Notes: generated by a model from the sequence alone, not told the origin. Positions 1 to 7,978 are shown, numbered from the stretch's first letter. The stretch is DNA of 29,246 bases from WFQV01 sp964611145 (GCA_964611145.1 CAZSYM010000028.1:1-29246); one strand, 5' to 3'. A program made the numbers and translations.

Positions 1-2466
1 CTATTTTTCTTATTGTTTCCCGTTTTGCTTTTCGCTCAGGAAAGAATGAGCATTCATTATTATGACGAGCTCCGCTATGGAATTAAAAACGAGGAAATGT
101 CCGACGCTTTTGCCAAAAAGGTTGAGCTCGTTCCTCTCAATAGGGAAGCGAATTCACTCAAAAAGGATGTGTTCGGTTATTTGCCCGATTGGGAATATGT
201 CTCCGGTGCACAGAAATATTTTCGGTATGAATTGCTTTCTCATATTGCTTGTTTCGATTTTCAAGTAAGCGCTTCGGGAAATATTTCTGCGCCAGCCCGC
301 TGGCCATGGACGGATGTAATTAACAATGGACATGCCAAAGGTGTGAAAATAATTCTTACCCTTGTGAATTTTGATAAAGACGACATTAGAAAAATTCTGA
401 CGGATGCCACGGTTCAAAGGAAAACCATCCAAAATGTTTTGACGTATATGCAGAGTTATAAGTTGGATGGCGTTAATGTGGATTTCGAAGGGCTTTATTC
501 GGCGGATAAAGGCTCGAGGATAAATAATTTTTTGAAAGCGTTAACCGATTCTGTCCATGCACATTTTCCTGAAGGCGAGGTTTCCTTTGCCGCGCCGTCG
601 GTTAATTGGGGAGGATACTGGGATTTTTCCGCTTTAGCAAATTCTTGTGATTATCTTTTCATAATGGGATACGATTTCTTCGGAAAATTTAGCAGTTATA
701 GCGGTCCCACTGCTCCCTTGACGGGAGGTACATACAATATTACTAATACGGTTTTAACGCAGTATAAAGACGTTACGGATAATCATCCCGAAAAATTGAT
801 TCTCGGTGTGCCGTATTTTGGCGAGTATTATATAACCGAATCCTCCGCCGAAAATTCGAGGATTGTTCAATTTGTTAGCTCTCCTCGTTTCCGCTCTGCA
901 CAAGTGCAATCTATGGTTTACGGAAGATTGTGGTCGTCTAAATATCAAACTCCCTGGTACCGTTGGAACGACGGACATTGGAATCAAGTATGGTATGACG
1001 ACGACCAAAGTTTGGGATTGAAATATGACCTTGCTGACTCTAAAAATTTGAGGGGAGTCGGAATGTGGGCGCTGGGATATGACGGCGATAGACAAGAGTT
1101 ATGGAATTTAATTGATATGCGCTACGGTAGCGGAGTTATTCCCGCACCGGCTACGCCTACGGATTTTCGCGTTTTGGCGGATACGGATTCCACGTTGAGA
1201 TTGCAATTTGAAATTCCCTCCCGAGCTACGAGTTTTATTGTTTATATGAGTAAAGACGGTGTACATTTTACCGATTCTGCCCGTGCGGTTACGAACAATA
1301 TTGTAATTGCGGGGCTTTCTCCGGATTCAGCATATTTTTTCAAAATTGCGGCTGAGAATTCTACGGGGCGCTCGGCGTTTACGGAAGTGTTGGGCGGCAT
1401 TCCGGGCGACAGCACAAAAGTTGAAAATTTGATTGTGAATGGCTTTGATAGAATTGATAACACAACGAACACTTTTAATCTTATAAGACAGTATAGAGTG
1501 CCGTTTTTGGAGGTGGGTAGGAAGTTTGCTTCGGCTTCCAACGAAGCGATTTTTCACGGAAGGGTGAATCTTAAGAATTATAAGAATGTCTTTTGGATTT
1601 TAATGGACGAAAGCACGGCGGACGAGACATTCAATAAATTGGAACAGGATACAATCAAAAGTTTTTTGGATAACGGCGGTTGCCTCTTTGTTACAGGCTC
1701 GGAAATCGGCTGGGATTTGGGACGTTCCTCAAGTTCGAGTAGCGGAGATATTTATTTCTACAATAATTATTTGAAAGCCGCATATGTTAATGATGCTCCG
1801 GGCGGGGACAAAGCCACGTATTATACTGCGGAATCCTATTCGGATGGAATTTATTCGGGCGTCTCCCGTTTTAGTTTTGATAACGGTAATCACGGTACTA
1901 TCGATGTCGATTGGCCCGATGCAATTAAAGCGGTGAACGGCTCGAAAAAAGCGCTTAAATATTACGAGGTGCCGGAAGCAAAAGGAATTGCGGGAATTTA
2001 TTTTGAGGGGCTTTTCCCCAACGGCACAAAGCCCGGTAAGGTCGTTTATTGGGCTTTCCCTTACGAAGCGGTATATCCCGATTCTAAAAGGACAGAATTG
2101 CTTAGAAAAACTTTGGAATTTTTCGACAAGGGAACCGATGTGGCTGATTCTCATCCTCTCGTCCCCGTGGATTTTATTGTTAAACAAAATTATCCCAATC
2201 CCTTTGGGAACGGTATCCCGGAAACTACGGTTGATTTTGTCCTTCCTAAGCATGGAAATGTGAGAGTGAGAATTTTTAACGTGCTTGGTCAACTTGTTTA
2301 CAGCCGATTTTTTGGTGCTTTGGATGCAGGTTCGCACAAATTCGTTTGGAACGGAAGGGATGCTTTCGGGAAAAGACTTGCATCGGGATTTTATATCGCT
2401 AATTTTGAATTTACTTATAATGGCGGGAAAAAACTCCGAAATATCAAAATGGCTTTGGTTAGATAG
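1..2466 (+). CDS. Secreted GH18 (chitinase-like) glycosidase with FnIII, GATase-like and T9SS tail domains; 5' end outside window
   Basis: The frame is open from base 1, where the visible codons read as the end of a signal peptide (LFFLLFPVLLFAQ), so the start lies upstream. Counting from base 1, residues about 50-380 form a glycoside hydrolase family 18 barrel: DGVNVDFEGL carries the DxxDxDxE signature, with Glu163 as the predicted acid, and DYLFIMGYDF fits a later strand. A fibronectin type III domain follows (about 381-467), then a glutamine-amidotransferase-like module (about 475-710, SGSEIGWDL-type motif VTGSEIGWDL), also found in the exported protein at 24021-26708. The last 100 residues are a FlgD-like T9SS sorting domain (QNYPNPFG, then NVLGQLVY). 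The GH18 family hydrolyses beta-1,4-linked N-acetylglucosamine polymers; substrate here could be chitin or peptidoglycan glycan. It heads an operon ending with an amidase, which favours a cell-wall or glycan-degrading role. Family confident; substrate unknown. Confidence 0.88.
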   Translation, partial: LFFLLFPVLLFAQERMSIHYYDELRYGIKNEEMSDAFAKKVELVPLNREANSLKKDVFGYLPDWEYVSGAQKYFRYELLSHIACFDFQVSASGNISAPARWPWTDVINNGHAKGVKIILTLVNFDKDDIRKILTDATVQRKTIQNVLTYMQSYKLDGVNVDFEGLYSADKGSRINNFLKALTDSVHAHFPEGEVSFAAPSVNWGGYWDFSALANSCDYLFIMGYDFFGKFSSYSGPTAPLTGGTYNITNTVLTQYKDVTDNHPEKLILGVPYFGEYYITESSAENSRIVQFVSSPRFRSAQVQSMVYGRLWSSKYQTPWYRWNDGHWNQVWYDDDQSLGLKYDLADSKNLRGVGMWALGYDGDRQELWNLIDMRYGSGVIPAPATPTDFRVLADTDSTLRLQFEIPSRATSFIVYMSKDGVHFTDSARAVTNNIVIAGLSPDSAYFFKIAAENSTGRSAFTEVLGGIPGDSTKVENLIVNGFDRIDNTTNTFNLIRQYRVPFLEVGRKFASASNEAIFHGRVNLKNYKNVFWILMDESTADETFNKLEQDTIKSFLDNGGCLFVTGSEIGWDLGRSSSSSSGDIYFYNNYLKAAYVNDAPGGDKATYYTAESYSDGIYSGVSRFSFDNGNHGTIDVDWPDAIKAVNGSKKALKYYEVPEAKGIAGIYFEGLFPNGTKPGKVVYWAFPYEAVYPDSKRTELLRKTLEFFDKGTDVADSHPLVPVDFIVKQNYPNPFGNGIPETTVDFVLPKHGNVRVRIFNVLGQLVYSRFFGALDAGSHKFVWNGRDAFGKRLASGFYIANFEFTYNGGKKLRNIKMALVR

Positions 2467-2475
2467 GAGATTCGA

Positions 2476-2727
2476 ATGGGAAGAAAATATTTTGTGAAGA
2501 AAATAACCTTCGGTATGAAACTGTATTTTATTTCTGCAATGCTTGTGTTGGCTTTCTTTTTCTCCGCGTGTTCCGGAGGCGGCGAAACAAAACCGAAAGA
2601 GAAGAAATCGTCTAAAGATTCGGTGATGGTACACGAACGGGAATCTTCCCATAAACAAGATTATGAAAAATATAAAAACAAAACTATGCCGATGAAAAAA
2701 GGGGCGGAACAGATAATTCATTTTTAG
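2476..2727 (+). CDS. Small lipoprotein, unknown function
   Basis: An 83-residue protein with a hydrophobic signal segment ending in FFFSAC, where Cys32 is the likely lipidation site, followed by SGGG. The mature part is only about 50 residues, very charged (Lys/Glu rich) and probably disordered. It starts 9 bases after the GH18 stop; AGGAG overlapping that stop codon gives a well-spaced ribosome site for ATG 2476. A second ATG at 2515 would give a shorter, more typical signal peptide but has no ribosome site. Its neighbours are envelope and exported proteins, so an envelope location is likely. No family recognised. Confidence 0.7.
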   Translation: MGRKYFVKKITFGMKLYFISAMLVLAFFFSACSGGGETKPKEKKSSKDSVMVHERESSHKQDYEKYKNKTMPMKKGAEQIIHF

Positions 2728-2735
2728 AGAGAAAA

Positions 2736-3689
2736 TTGAAACGAGTAATTTTTCTTTTGATGCTTTTTCTTGCGGTTGGCTGCGGAAAGAAAAAAGACGC
2801 AACAAAACCCCGCAGCGAAAAGTTTTTTGCTGCCGGTGAGGAAATTTCAGTCGAAGGAGTGGAGTTTTCCGAAATACGTTTTTCGGAGAAATCGAAGTTT
2901 GCTTTTTTAAGAGTGGAAAACGGTAAGGGACTTTATCTGTACAATTTTTCTTCCCGAAAGTTGGAGCGGTTGGAGAAGGACGGAATAAAGGATTTTACGG
3001 CATTGCGGAATTGCTCGGTGGTGTTCTATGTTAAGAAGATTTTTCGTTTCCCGCCGACTTATGAGTTGAAAAAATATTCCGCTTCCACTGGGCGTATTCA
3101 GAAAGTTTACGATACGTTTCGAGGCATTTTTAGTCTGCAAAAAATGAGCGAGGAGGCGGTTGTTTTTTGGAGCGGAGAAAATGCTTATTATTATTCGTTG
3201 AAAATGAATAAGCCTGTTCCGGTGGAAAAGACGGGACGAAAGTTATTTTACTACGGCGTGGAGGGTAATAAACTGCAAATTGTGGATTTCGATAAAACCT
3301 TTTTTGAAAAGTTTGGAAAAGGGGAACGCTTGATTTGGGCTGATGTTAATCCTCATGCGGCGGAAGTCGTTGTTTATGCTTTCAAAAGCGGTGCGTTGCT
3401 CTTTTCTCACGGACAAAAAAAGGCGATAGGGGATTTGCGTTATCCTAAAATTTCTCCCGACGGTAGGTTCGTTATTGGTTATAGGGAAAGTTATAACAAT
3501 CAAAAGATGTTGACTTCCGATATTTATGTTTATTCGATAAGTGACGGAAAGTCGGTGAACATTACTCGAAACCGAAATGCAATAGAATTGAACCCCTGCT
3601 GGAGCGAGGACGGAAAGTATTTCGCTTTTTCCAACCCCTCCGGTAAAATTAAAATATGGAAGTTTGAAATAAACAAGAGGAAAAAATGA
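2736..3689 (+). CDS. TolB-like beta-propeller lipoprotein
   Basis: A 317-residue protein that probably starts at TTG 2736 behind AGAGAGAAAA. The signal peptide ends in LAVGC, with Cys16 as predicted lipid anchor, followed by a Lys-rich stretch. The C-terminal half holds WD40-like PD40 repeats (YPKISPDGRFVIG and NPCWSEDGKYFAFSNP), the type found in TolB propellers. It is not TolB itself: the N-terminal TolB domain is missing and there is no pal or tolA nearby. It overlaps the next gene by ATGA, so translation of the two is coupled, and the next protein is a clear paralogue. Probable role is binding or scaffolding at the envelope; ligand unknown. Confidence 0.75.
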   Translation: MKRVIFLLMLFLAVGCGKKKDATKPRSEKFFAAGEEISVEGVEFSEIRFSEKSKFAFLRVENGKGLYLYNFSSRKLERLEKDGIKDFTALRNCSVVFYVKKIFRFPPTYELKKYSASTGRIQKVYDTFRGIFSLQKMSEEAVVFWSGENAYYYSLKMNKPVPVEKTGRKLFYYGVEGNKLQIVDFDKTFFEKFGKGERLIWADVNPHAAEVVVYAFKSGALLFSHGQKKAIGDLRYPKISPDGRFVIGYRESYNNQKMLTSDIYVYSISDGKSVNITRNRNAIELNPCWSEDGKYFAFSNPSGKIKIWKFEINKRKK

Positions 3690-4597
3690 AACAAATGTTC
3701 TTAATGTTGCTGCTGGCGGGAACGTTGGCGGCGCAGAGCGTAAATGTGGTAAGTATCGAAAAGGTAAATAGTGAAAAGCCTTTTTATTTTCCGAAATTTT
3801 CTCCCGACGGTAAAAGTCTGTTGGTAACAACGGAGTCTTACAAGGGATTGTATTTGTTGAATTTAAGGAACGCTACTGTAAGAAAAATTACCGATGAATT
3901 CGGCGCGGGATATAAGGCGCGTTTTGACGTCTCCGGTAAAAAGATTTTTTACAGAAGTTTCAAGTTTCGCGAAGGTAAAAAATATTCATCGGAAATCTTG
4001 TTCGATTTGGTGAACGGCTTCAGAAATGTGTTGGAAAGTAACGAAAGAAATTTAACTCCTCCCATAAAGTATTTAAACGGAGAAGTATTTTATTTGAAGG
4101 AGGGAAAGCGCCAAGTTCCGGAGGCAATGGAGAAAAGTTCCGTTGAGAAAAAACGCGCAGCGTTTGTTCGCGATAGACAAATAGTTTTTTTAGATGGTGA
4201 ATCGGAAAAAACTTTGGAACCTTTGGGAAAAGGAATTTATGTCTGGGCTTCTCTTTCTCCCGACGGTCAGAAAATTGCCTTTACCTTCGGTGCAAAGGGA
4301 AGTTTTATTTGCGATACGGAGGGAAACGTTTTGAAAACATTGGGGGATTTGCATTATCCGAGATGGTCTCCCGATGGGAAATGGATAGCCGGTATGAATG
4401 ACAAAGATGACGGCTACGTTTACACCTCGTCGGATGTTGTGGTTGTATATTATGGAAATCTGAAACGTTTTAATATTACTCAATCCGGGGATAAAATTGA
4501 AATGTATCCCGAATGGTCTCCCGATGGCAAGAAACTTGCCTTTCATGACTTAAAGGGGAATGTTTATGTGGCAAAGTTAATTTTGACGGAGGAGTAA
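3686..4597 (+). CDS. Exported TolB-like beta-propeller protein
   Basis: A 303-residue protein with an ordinary Sec signal peptide (cleavage probable after LAGTLAAQ) and no lipobox cysteine. PD40 repeats are spread along the chain: PKFSPDGKSLLV, ASLSPDGQKIAFTF, YPRWSPDGKWIAG and YPEWSPDGKKLAFH. The last two align with the C-terminal repeats of the preceding lipoprotein, including a conserved NIT(R/Q) segment between them, so the pair looks like a tandem duplication in which one copy is membrane-anchored and this one soluble. The start overlaps the upstream stop (ATGA). It is followed after one base by the amidase gene. A periplasmic or secreted partner of the neighbouring hydrolases is an inference. 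Confidence 0.75.
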   Translation: MKQMFLMLLLAGTLAAQSVNVVSIEKVNSEKPFYFPKFSPDGKSLLVTTESYKGLYLLNLRNATVRKITDEFGAGYKARFDVSGKKIFYRSFKFREGKKYSSEILFDLVNGFRNVLESNERNLTPPIKYLNGEVFYLKEGKRQVPEAMEKSSVEKKRAAFVRDRQIVFLDGESEKTLEPLGKGIYVWASLSPDGQKIAFTFGAKGSFICDTEGNVLKTLGDLHYPRWSPDGKWIAGMNDKDDGYVYTSSDVVVVYYGNLKRFNITQSGDKIEMYPEWSPDGKKLAFHDLKGNVYVAKLILTEE

Positions 4598-4598
4598 A

Positions 4599-7001
4599 AT
4601 GATAAAAAAGATTTTGATTTCGTTTGTTTTGACTACAGCGCTTTTCGCTCAGAATTTTAACGGTGTGAAAATTTATATAAATCCCGGTCATGGCGGACAT
4701 GATTCCGACGATCGACATATTGTAGAAACTGGCTTTTGGGAATCCGAAGGGAACCTTACGAAAGGCTTGAGATTGCGGGATTATCTCGTCCACATGGGAG
4801 CGAATGTTAGAATGAGTCGTACGACGAATTATTCCTCCGATGATTTGCCCCTTTCCGTGATTGACGCCGATGCGAATAATTTTGATGCGGATTATTTTCA
4901 TTCGATTCATAGCAATGCTTATAATAGAACTACGAACTATACTTTGCTCCTATATAAGGAAACGAACGGGCAACCGGTCTTTGCCAAAGCTAAACAAATG
5001 GCGGATAAAATGTCCCCTCGTATTTATCAAGTGGATAGAACTACGAAATATTATGTTCGCGGGGATTATTCTTTTCTGGGATTTCACTTGGGAGTGTTGC
5101 GCACTTTGAATATGCCGGGCACACTTTCCGAGGGCTCTTTCCACGATTATATCCCGGAATCGTGGCGTTTAATGAATTTGGACTACAGAAGACACGAAGC
5201 GCTGGGTATTACGCGGGCTTTTTTGAGCTATTATAATCTCGGAAGTCGTACCGTTGGCGCTCTTGCTGGTATTTTAAGAGATCCGAATGAAAAAGTTAAA
5301 TACTACTACATCCCCGGTACCAAGGACGACAAACGTCCTGTAAACAATTTTACCGTTACGCTTTTACCTGTGGGCAAGGTTTATCAAGGCGACGCATTAA
5401 ATAACGGTTTCTATTTCTTCGATAGCTTGCAACCGGGGAATTATACTCTCGTTTTTAATGCCGAAGATTATGAACCCGATACTGTCGAAGCCACCGTTAC
5501 GGCGGGAACAACAACCTTCTATGATCGTTATCTTACTCCAAAACCCAATTATAATCATCCCCAAGTAATTTCTTTCCTCCCCGATACAAACACGGCAGCG
5601 GATTTGGATATTGAAATAGAAATTGATTTTGATATAAGAATGAACACTTCTTCCGTTATAAGTGCCTTGGGAGTTAATCCTACGATAAACGGTTCGGTTG
5701 AATGGAGTAACAACGACAAAACTTTGAAACTTATTCCCTCGGCAAAATTACAAGCGGGGGTAACTTATACCATTTCAATAGATACCACTGCCAAAAGTTT
5801 TTATGGGGTAAGTTTGGCAAAGAAATTCGTTGCTACTTTTACCACACGCTCCGATTTGAATTTCTTAGGTAGTTATCCCTCCGATGGGGAAGAGGATGTC
5901 AGCCAAACTGTTGTTATTTATCTTAAATTTGACGGACAGATAGACCCCAATTCTTTGACGGGGAGAGTGAGATTTGTCGATTCCAACGATAAAGACATTA
6001 ATATTTTTGTTGATCCTTCGGGATATTCAAACGGCAAGATAATTTTTGAGCCGATGAAACCCCTTGCCAGAAGTGCCGAATATCGAATTTTGCTTTCTGC
6101 CGGTATTAAGGATAGACAGGGATTGGTCTTCAACGAGAATAAAACCATCACCTTTTTCACAACGAAAGAAAAATATGTTTCGGGAAATATCCTCGACAAT
6201 TTGGAATCCCCCGGGCAGTGGTGGGACCCCGATGCTTCCGGTTCCACCAGAGGTACGGATGCTACTCAAACTACTTTCAAAATTTCGACCGAACGAAAGG
6301 TATCGGGCAATTCTTCCGGTAAAATTACATATGTGTTTACGGGCGACGATGGTGTCTGCCGTGAGTTTGACCCCGCTACTCCCTCCGTGGGTTCCGATGG
6401 TAACGATACTTTCGGAATGTGGATATTTGGGGATTTAAGCGGTAATGTACTCCAGTATTGGTTTTATGATTCACAACGGAATAATGGAATTGTTACGGTA
6501 GATACTCTCGATTGGACAGGATGGAAATTGAAGAAAATAAAAATATCTGAGATTCCTCTTTCAGGTGAAAAATATTTCCATAGTATTGTGATAAGACAAA
6601 CGCCTTCGGGAACAAAATCCAGTGCTATTTATTTTGATGATGTTCAGACCGGCATTGTAACAGGTGTCAAAAATAATTCGGAGTTGCCTGTGGGATTTTC
6701 GTTGGCGCAAAATTACCCGAATCCTTTTGGGAGTAAAAGTATAAATGGCGGAGTAACTCGCATTAGTTTTTCCTTACCGAACTCTGCGTTCGTGAAATTG
6801 GAAGTGTTTAATATATTGGGCCAAAAGGTTAAAACCATTATCAATAATGAGGCGGTACCCAAAGGAACGGCAACGGCAATGTGGAACGGTACAAATGATT
6901 CGGGAATAAAGGTGCCGTCAGGGGTTTATGTTTATAGATTGACGGCAAAAGCCGGAAACAAAGTTTATTCCGCCGTTAAAAAGTTGATTGTGATTAAGTA
7001 G
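4599..7001 (+). CDS. Modular N-acetylmuramoyl-L-alanine amidase (Amidase_3) with T9SS tail
   Basis: An 800-residue exported enzyme. After a signal peptide (ending ALFAQ) comes an Amidase_3 domain, residues about 22-212. The zinc ligands are visible as His31 (INPGHGG), Glu48 (GFWESEGN) and His104 (SIHSNA), and the catalytic Glu178 lies in LSEGSFHD. This family cleaves the amide between N-acetylmuramic acid and L-Ala of peptidoglycan. It is followed by a carboxypeptidase-regulatory-like beta-sandwich (about 220-310), two Big_5-type Ig-like domains (about 322-525, marked by DIRMNTSSV and DGQIDPNSL), a carbohydrate-binding-like beta-sandwich (about 530-690) and a T9SS sorting domain (AQNYPNPFG, NILGQKVKT, ending VKKLIVIK). 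The start has GAGGAG upstream. Secretion by T9SS suggests action outside the cell (predation, scavenging or surface remodelling) rather than daughter-cell separation; this is inferred. Confidence 0.9.
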   Translation: MIKKILISFVLTTALFAQNFNGVKIYINPGHGGHDSDDRHIVETGFWESEGNLTKGLRLRDYLVHMGANVRMSRTTNYSSDDLPLSVIDADANNFDADYFHSIHSNAYNRTTNYTLLLYKETNGQPVFAKAKQMADKMSPRIYQVDRTTKYYVRGDYSFLGFHLGVLRTLNMPGTLSEGSFHDYIPESWRLMNLDYRRHEALGITRAFLSYYNLGSRTVGALAGILRDPNEKVKYYYIPGTKDDKRPVNNFTVTLLPVGKVYQGDALNNGFYFFDSLQPGNYTLVFNAEDYEPDTVEATVTAGTTTFYDRYLTPKPNYNHPQVISFLPDTNTAADLDIEIEIDFDIRMNTSSVISALGVNPTINGSVEWSNNDKTLKLIPSAKLQAGVTYTISIDTTAKSFYGVSLAKKFVATFTTRSDLNFLGSYPSDGEEDVSQTVVIYLKFDGQIDPNSLTGRVRFVDSNDKDINIFVDPSGYSNGKIIFEPMKPLARSAEYRILLSAGIKDRQGLVFNENKTITFFTTKEKYVSGNILDNLESPGQWWDPDASGSTRGTDATQTTFKISTERKVSGNSSGKITYVFTGDDGVCREFDPATPSVGSDGNDTFGMWIFGDLSGNVLQYWFYDSQRNNGIVTVDTLDWTGWKLKKIKISEIPLSGEKYFHSIVIRQTPSGTKSSAIYFDDVQTGIVTGVKNNSELPVGFSLAQNYPNPFGSKSINGGVTRISFSLPNSAFVKLEVFNILGQKVKTIINNEAVPKGTATAMWNGTNDSGIKVPSGVYVYRLTAKAGNKVYSAVKKLIVIK

Positions 7002-7007
7002 AAAGGA

Positions 7008-7442
7008 TTAGCCTACGAAGCGGCTCAAGCCCCAAATAATAAGGATTAAACTTAGTAATAGAAGTATTCCGAAAATCAACCCCATCTTGGTCGGAGATGG
7101 GGTTTTTTCGTATTCGTAAATATTGTTTCGATAAGTCAATGTTTCGCCTGTTGTGGCTTGAACTTCCTGTTGGCGTATCATGGTAGGTTCATTTTCGAAG
7201 CTTCCCTCTGAAACGGCGTTGAATTGTGTAGACGTGCCTGCGAAAGTGTAATTTCCTCCGAAAGTGTTTGTTGAAGGAGGAATTTTATATGAATATTGAG
7301 CGTATCGGTCTTTCAAATGCATTGCTTGTTCATGCTCAAGCATTTTCGTCTGCTCGTCAATTTTATTCGTAATGCCGATATTATTAAAGTATTTTCTAAT
7401 TAAATTTTTCATAAGCATATTAAATTTAATAAAATTTGGCAT
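7008..7442 (-). CDS. Small protein with a C-terminal membrane anchor, unknown function
   Basis: A 144-residue reading frame converging on the amidase gene, with only 6 bases between the two stops. The first 115 or so residues are polar and Gln/Thr/Asn rich; the last 25 form one membrane helix (MGLIFGILLLLSLILIIWG) with a short basic end, typical of tail-anchored topology. Three in-frame ATGs (7442, 7418, 7412) are possible and none has a good ribosome site; a TTGACA just before 7442 suggests that one of the later starts may be used. The plus-strand terminator of the amidase operon lies within its coding sequence. The clean membrane helix supports a real gene, but no family is recognised. Confidence 0.6.
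   Translation of the reverse strand: MPNFIKFNMLMKNLIRKYFNNIGITNKIDEQTKMLEHEQAMHLKDRYAQYSYKIPPSTNTFGGNYTFAGTSTQFNAVSEGSFENEPTMIRQQEVQATTGETLTYRNNIYEYEKTPSPTKMGLIFGILLLLSLILIIWGLSRFVG
7078..7108 (+). terminator. Intrinsic terminator of the GH18-amidase operon
   Basis: A perfect 10-bp stem, AACCCCATCT (7078-7087) and AGATGGGGTT (7095-7104), with a 7-base loop and a run of six T at 7103-7108. It lies about 75 bases after the amidase stop, inside the coding region of the convergent minus-strand gene, where it encodes part of TPSPTKMG. Confidence 0.85.
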
Positions 7443-7454
7443 GTTGTCAAGACT

Positions 7455-7485
7455 TTTTTGAACATTTTGTTGGAATGTTCAAAAA
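7455..7485. repeat. 12-bp perfect inverted repeat upstream of the tail-anchored protein gene
   Basis: TTTTTGAACATT (7455-7466) and AATGTTCAAAAA (7474-7485) are perfect inverted copies around a 7-base spacer. It lies between the rpmB terminator and the start region of the small membrane protein. It may be an operator (dimeric regulator site of type GAACATT-N7-AATGTTC) or a weak bidirectional terminator; sequence alone does not decide. Confidence 0.6.
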
Positions 7486-7500
7486 TTATCCGCTGGTTTA

Positions 7501-7528
7501 AAACAAGAAAAGCCCGAAAAATCGGGCT
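7501..7528 (-). terminator. Intrinsic terminator of rpmB
   Basis: Read on the minus strand, AGCCCGA (7528-7522) pairs with TCGGGCT (7517-7511) around a 4-base loop, followed by TTTCTTGTTTT. It starts about 22 bases after the rpmB stop codon. Confidence 0.85.
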
Positions 7529-7549
7529 CGTAGAAAAAAATGAATTTGT

Positions 7550-7789
7550 TTATCTAACTTTTATCTTTTTCTCTTTTATAAGTTTTGCGAGTTCCGCAGT
7601 CCCTTTTTTTGAAATTGTCTTTAATGCTTTTGCGGAAAGTTTAACAGTTACGAATCTGTTTAATTCTTTTACCCAAATTCGTTTCTTCTGGAGGTTAGGC
7701 AAAAACCTTCTCTTGGTTTTGTTATGCGCATGCGAAATAGAATGACCGGTTAATGGTCCTACACCTGTAACTTGACATCTTCTCGACAT
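7550..7789 (-). CDS. rpmB: Large ribosomal subunit protein bL28
   Basis: A 79-residue basic protein beginning MSRRCQVTG and containing the L28 hallmarks HSISHAHNKTKRRFLPNLQ and TVKLSAKALKTI. It is a structural protein of the 50S subunit. An upstream ATG at 7801 would add four residues, but ATG 7789 matches the family N-terminus and has GAGGA at suitable spacing. Only one Cys is seen in the first motif, so no zinc-binding form is evident. In many bacteria rpmB is followed by rpmG; here it stands alone with its own promoter-like sequence and terminator. Confidence 0.95.
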   Translation of the reverse strand: MSRRCQVTGVGPLTGHSISHAHNKTKRRFLPNLQKKRIWVKELNRFVTVKLSAKALKTISKKGTAELAKLIKEKKIKVR

Positions 7790-7889
7790 TTTTATCCTCA
7801 TATTCTTAAAATTTCCAGACTTCTAATTTAATAAAATATTTTGATAAGCGAAAGGGATTAAAAAGGAAAAAATTAAAGTTTAAAGGAAA

Positions 7890-7922
7890 GGCCGCTTAGG
7901 TAGAGGGCGGACCTAAACGGCC
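7890..7922. promoter_or_regulatory. Hairpin in the rpmB leader
   Basis: GGCCGCTTAGGT (7890-7901) pairs with ACCTAAACGGCC (7911-7922) with one C-A mismatch and a 9-base loop. There is no T-run on either side, so it is not a standard terminator. If the promoter at 7950-7978 is right, it lies about 20 bases after the start of the rpmB transcript, about 100 bases before the start codon. Confidence 0.55.
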
Positions 7923-7949
7923 TGGATAGTTGTTAATGGAGGGAATCGA

Positions 7950-7978
7950 AAAATAAAGATTATTTGTTTACTTGTCAA
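7950..7978 (-). promoter_or_regulatory. Probable sigma-70-type promoter for rpmB
   Basis: On the minus strand TTGACA (7978-7973) and TATTTT (7955-7950) are separated by 17 bases. The predicted transcript would start near 7943 and carry a leader of about 150 bases. Confidence 0.5.

Noticed and set aside
1729..2805. Long minus-strand open frame (358 codons) opposite the GH18 gene
   Set aside because: It lies wholly antisense to well-conserved GATase-like and T9SS tail coding sequence, spans three plus-strand genes, and its translation is low-quality (Phe/Arg/His rich) with no motif.
2736..4597. Tol-Pal system
   Set aside because: Only PD40 repeats are shared with TolB; the TolB N-terminal domain, pal, tolA, tolQ and tolR are absent.
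7458..7745. Plus-strand open frame over the rpmB terminator and rpmB
   Set aside because: Antisense to rpmB, whose protein sequence is unmistakable.
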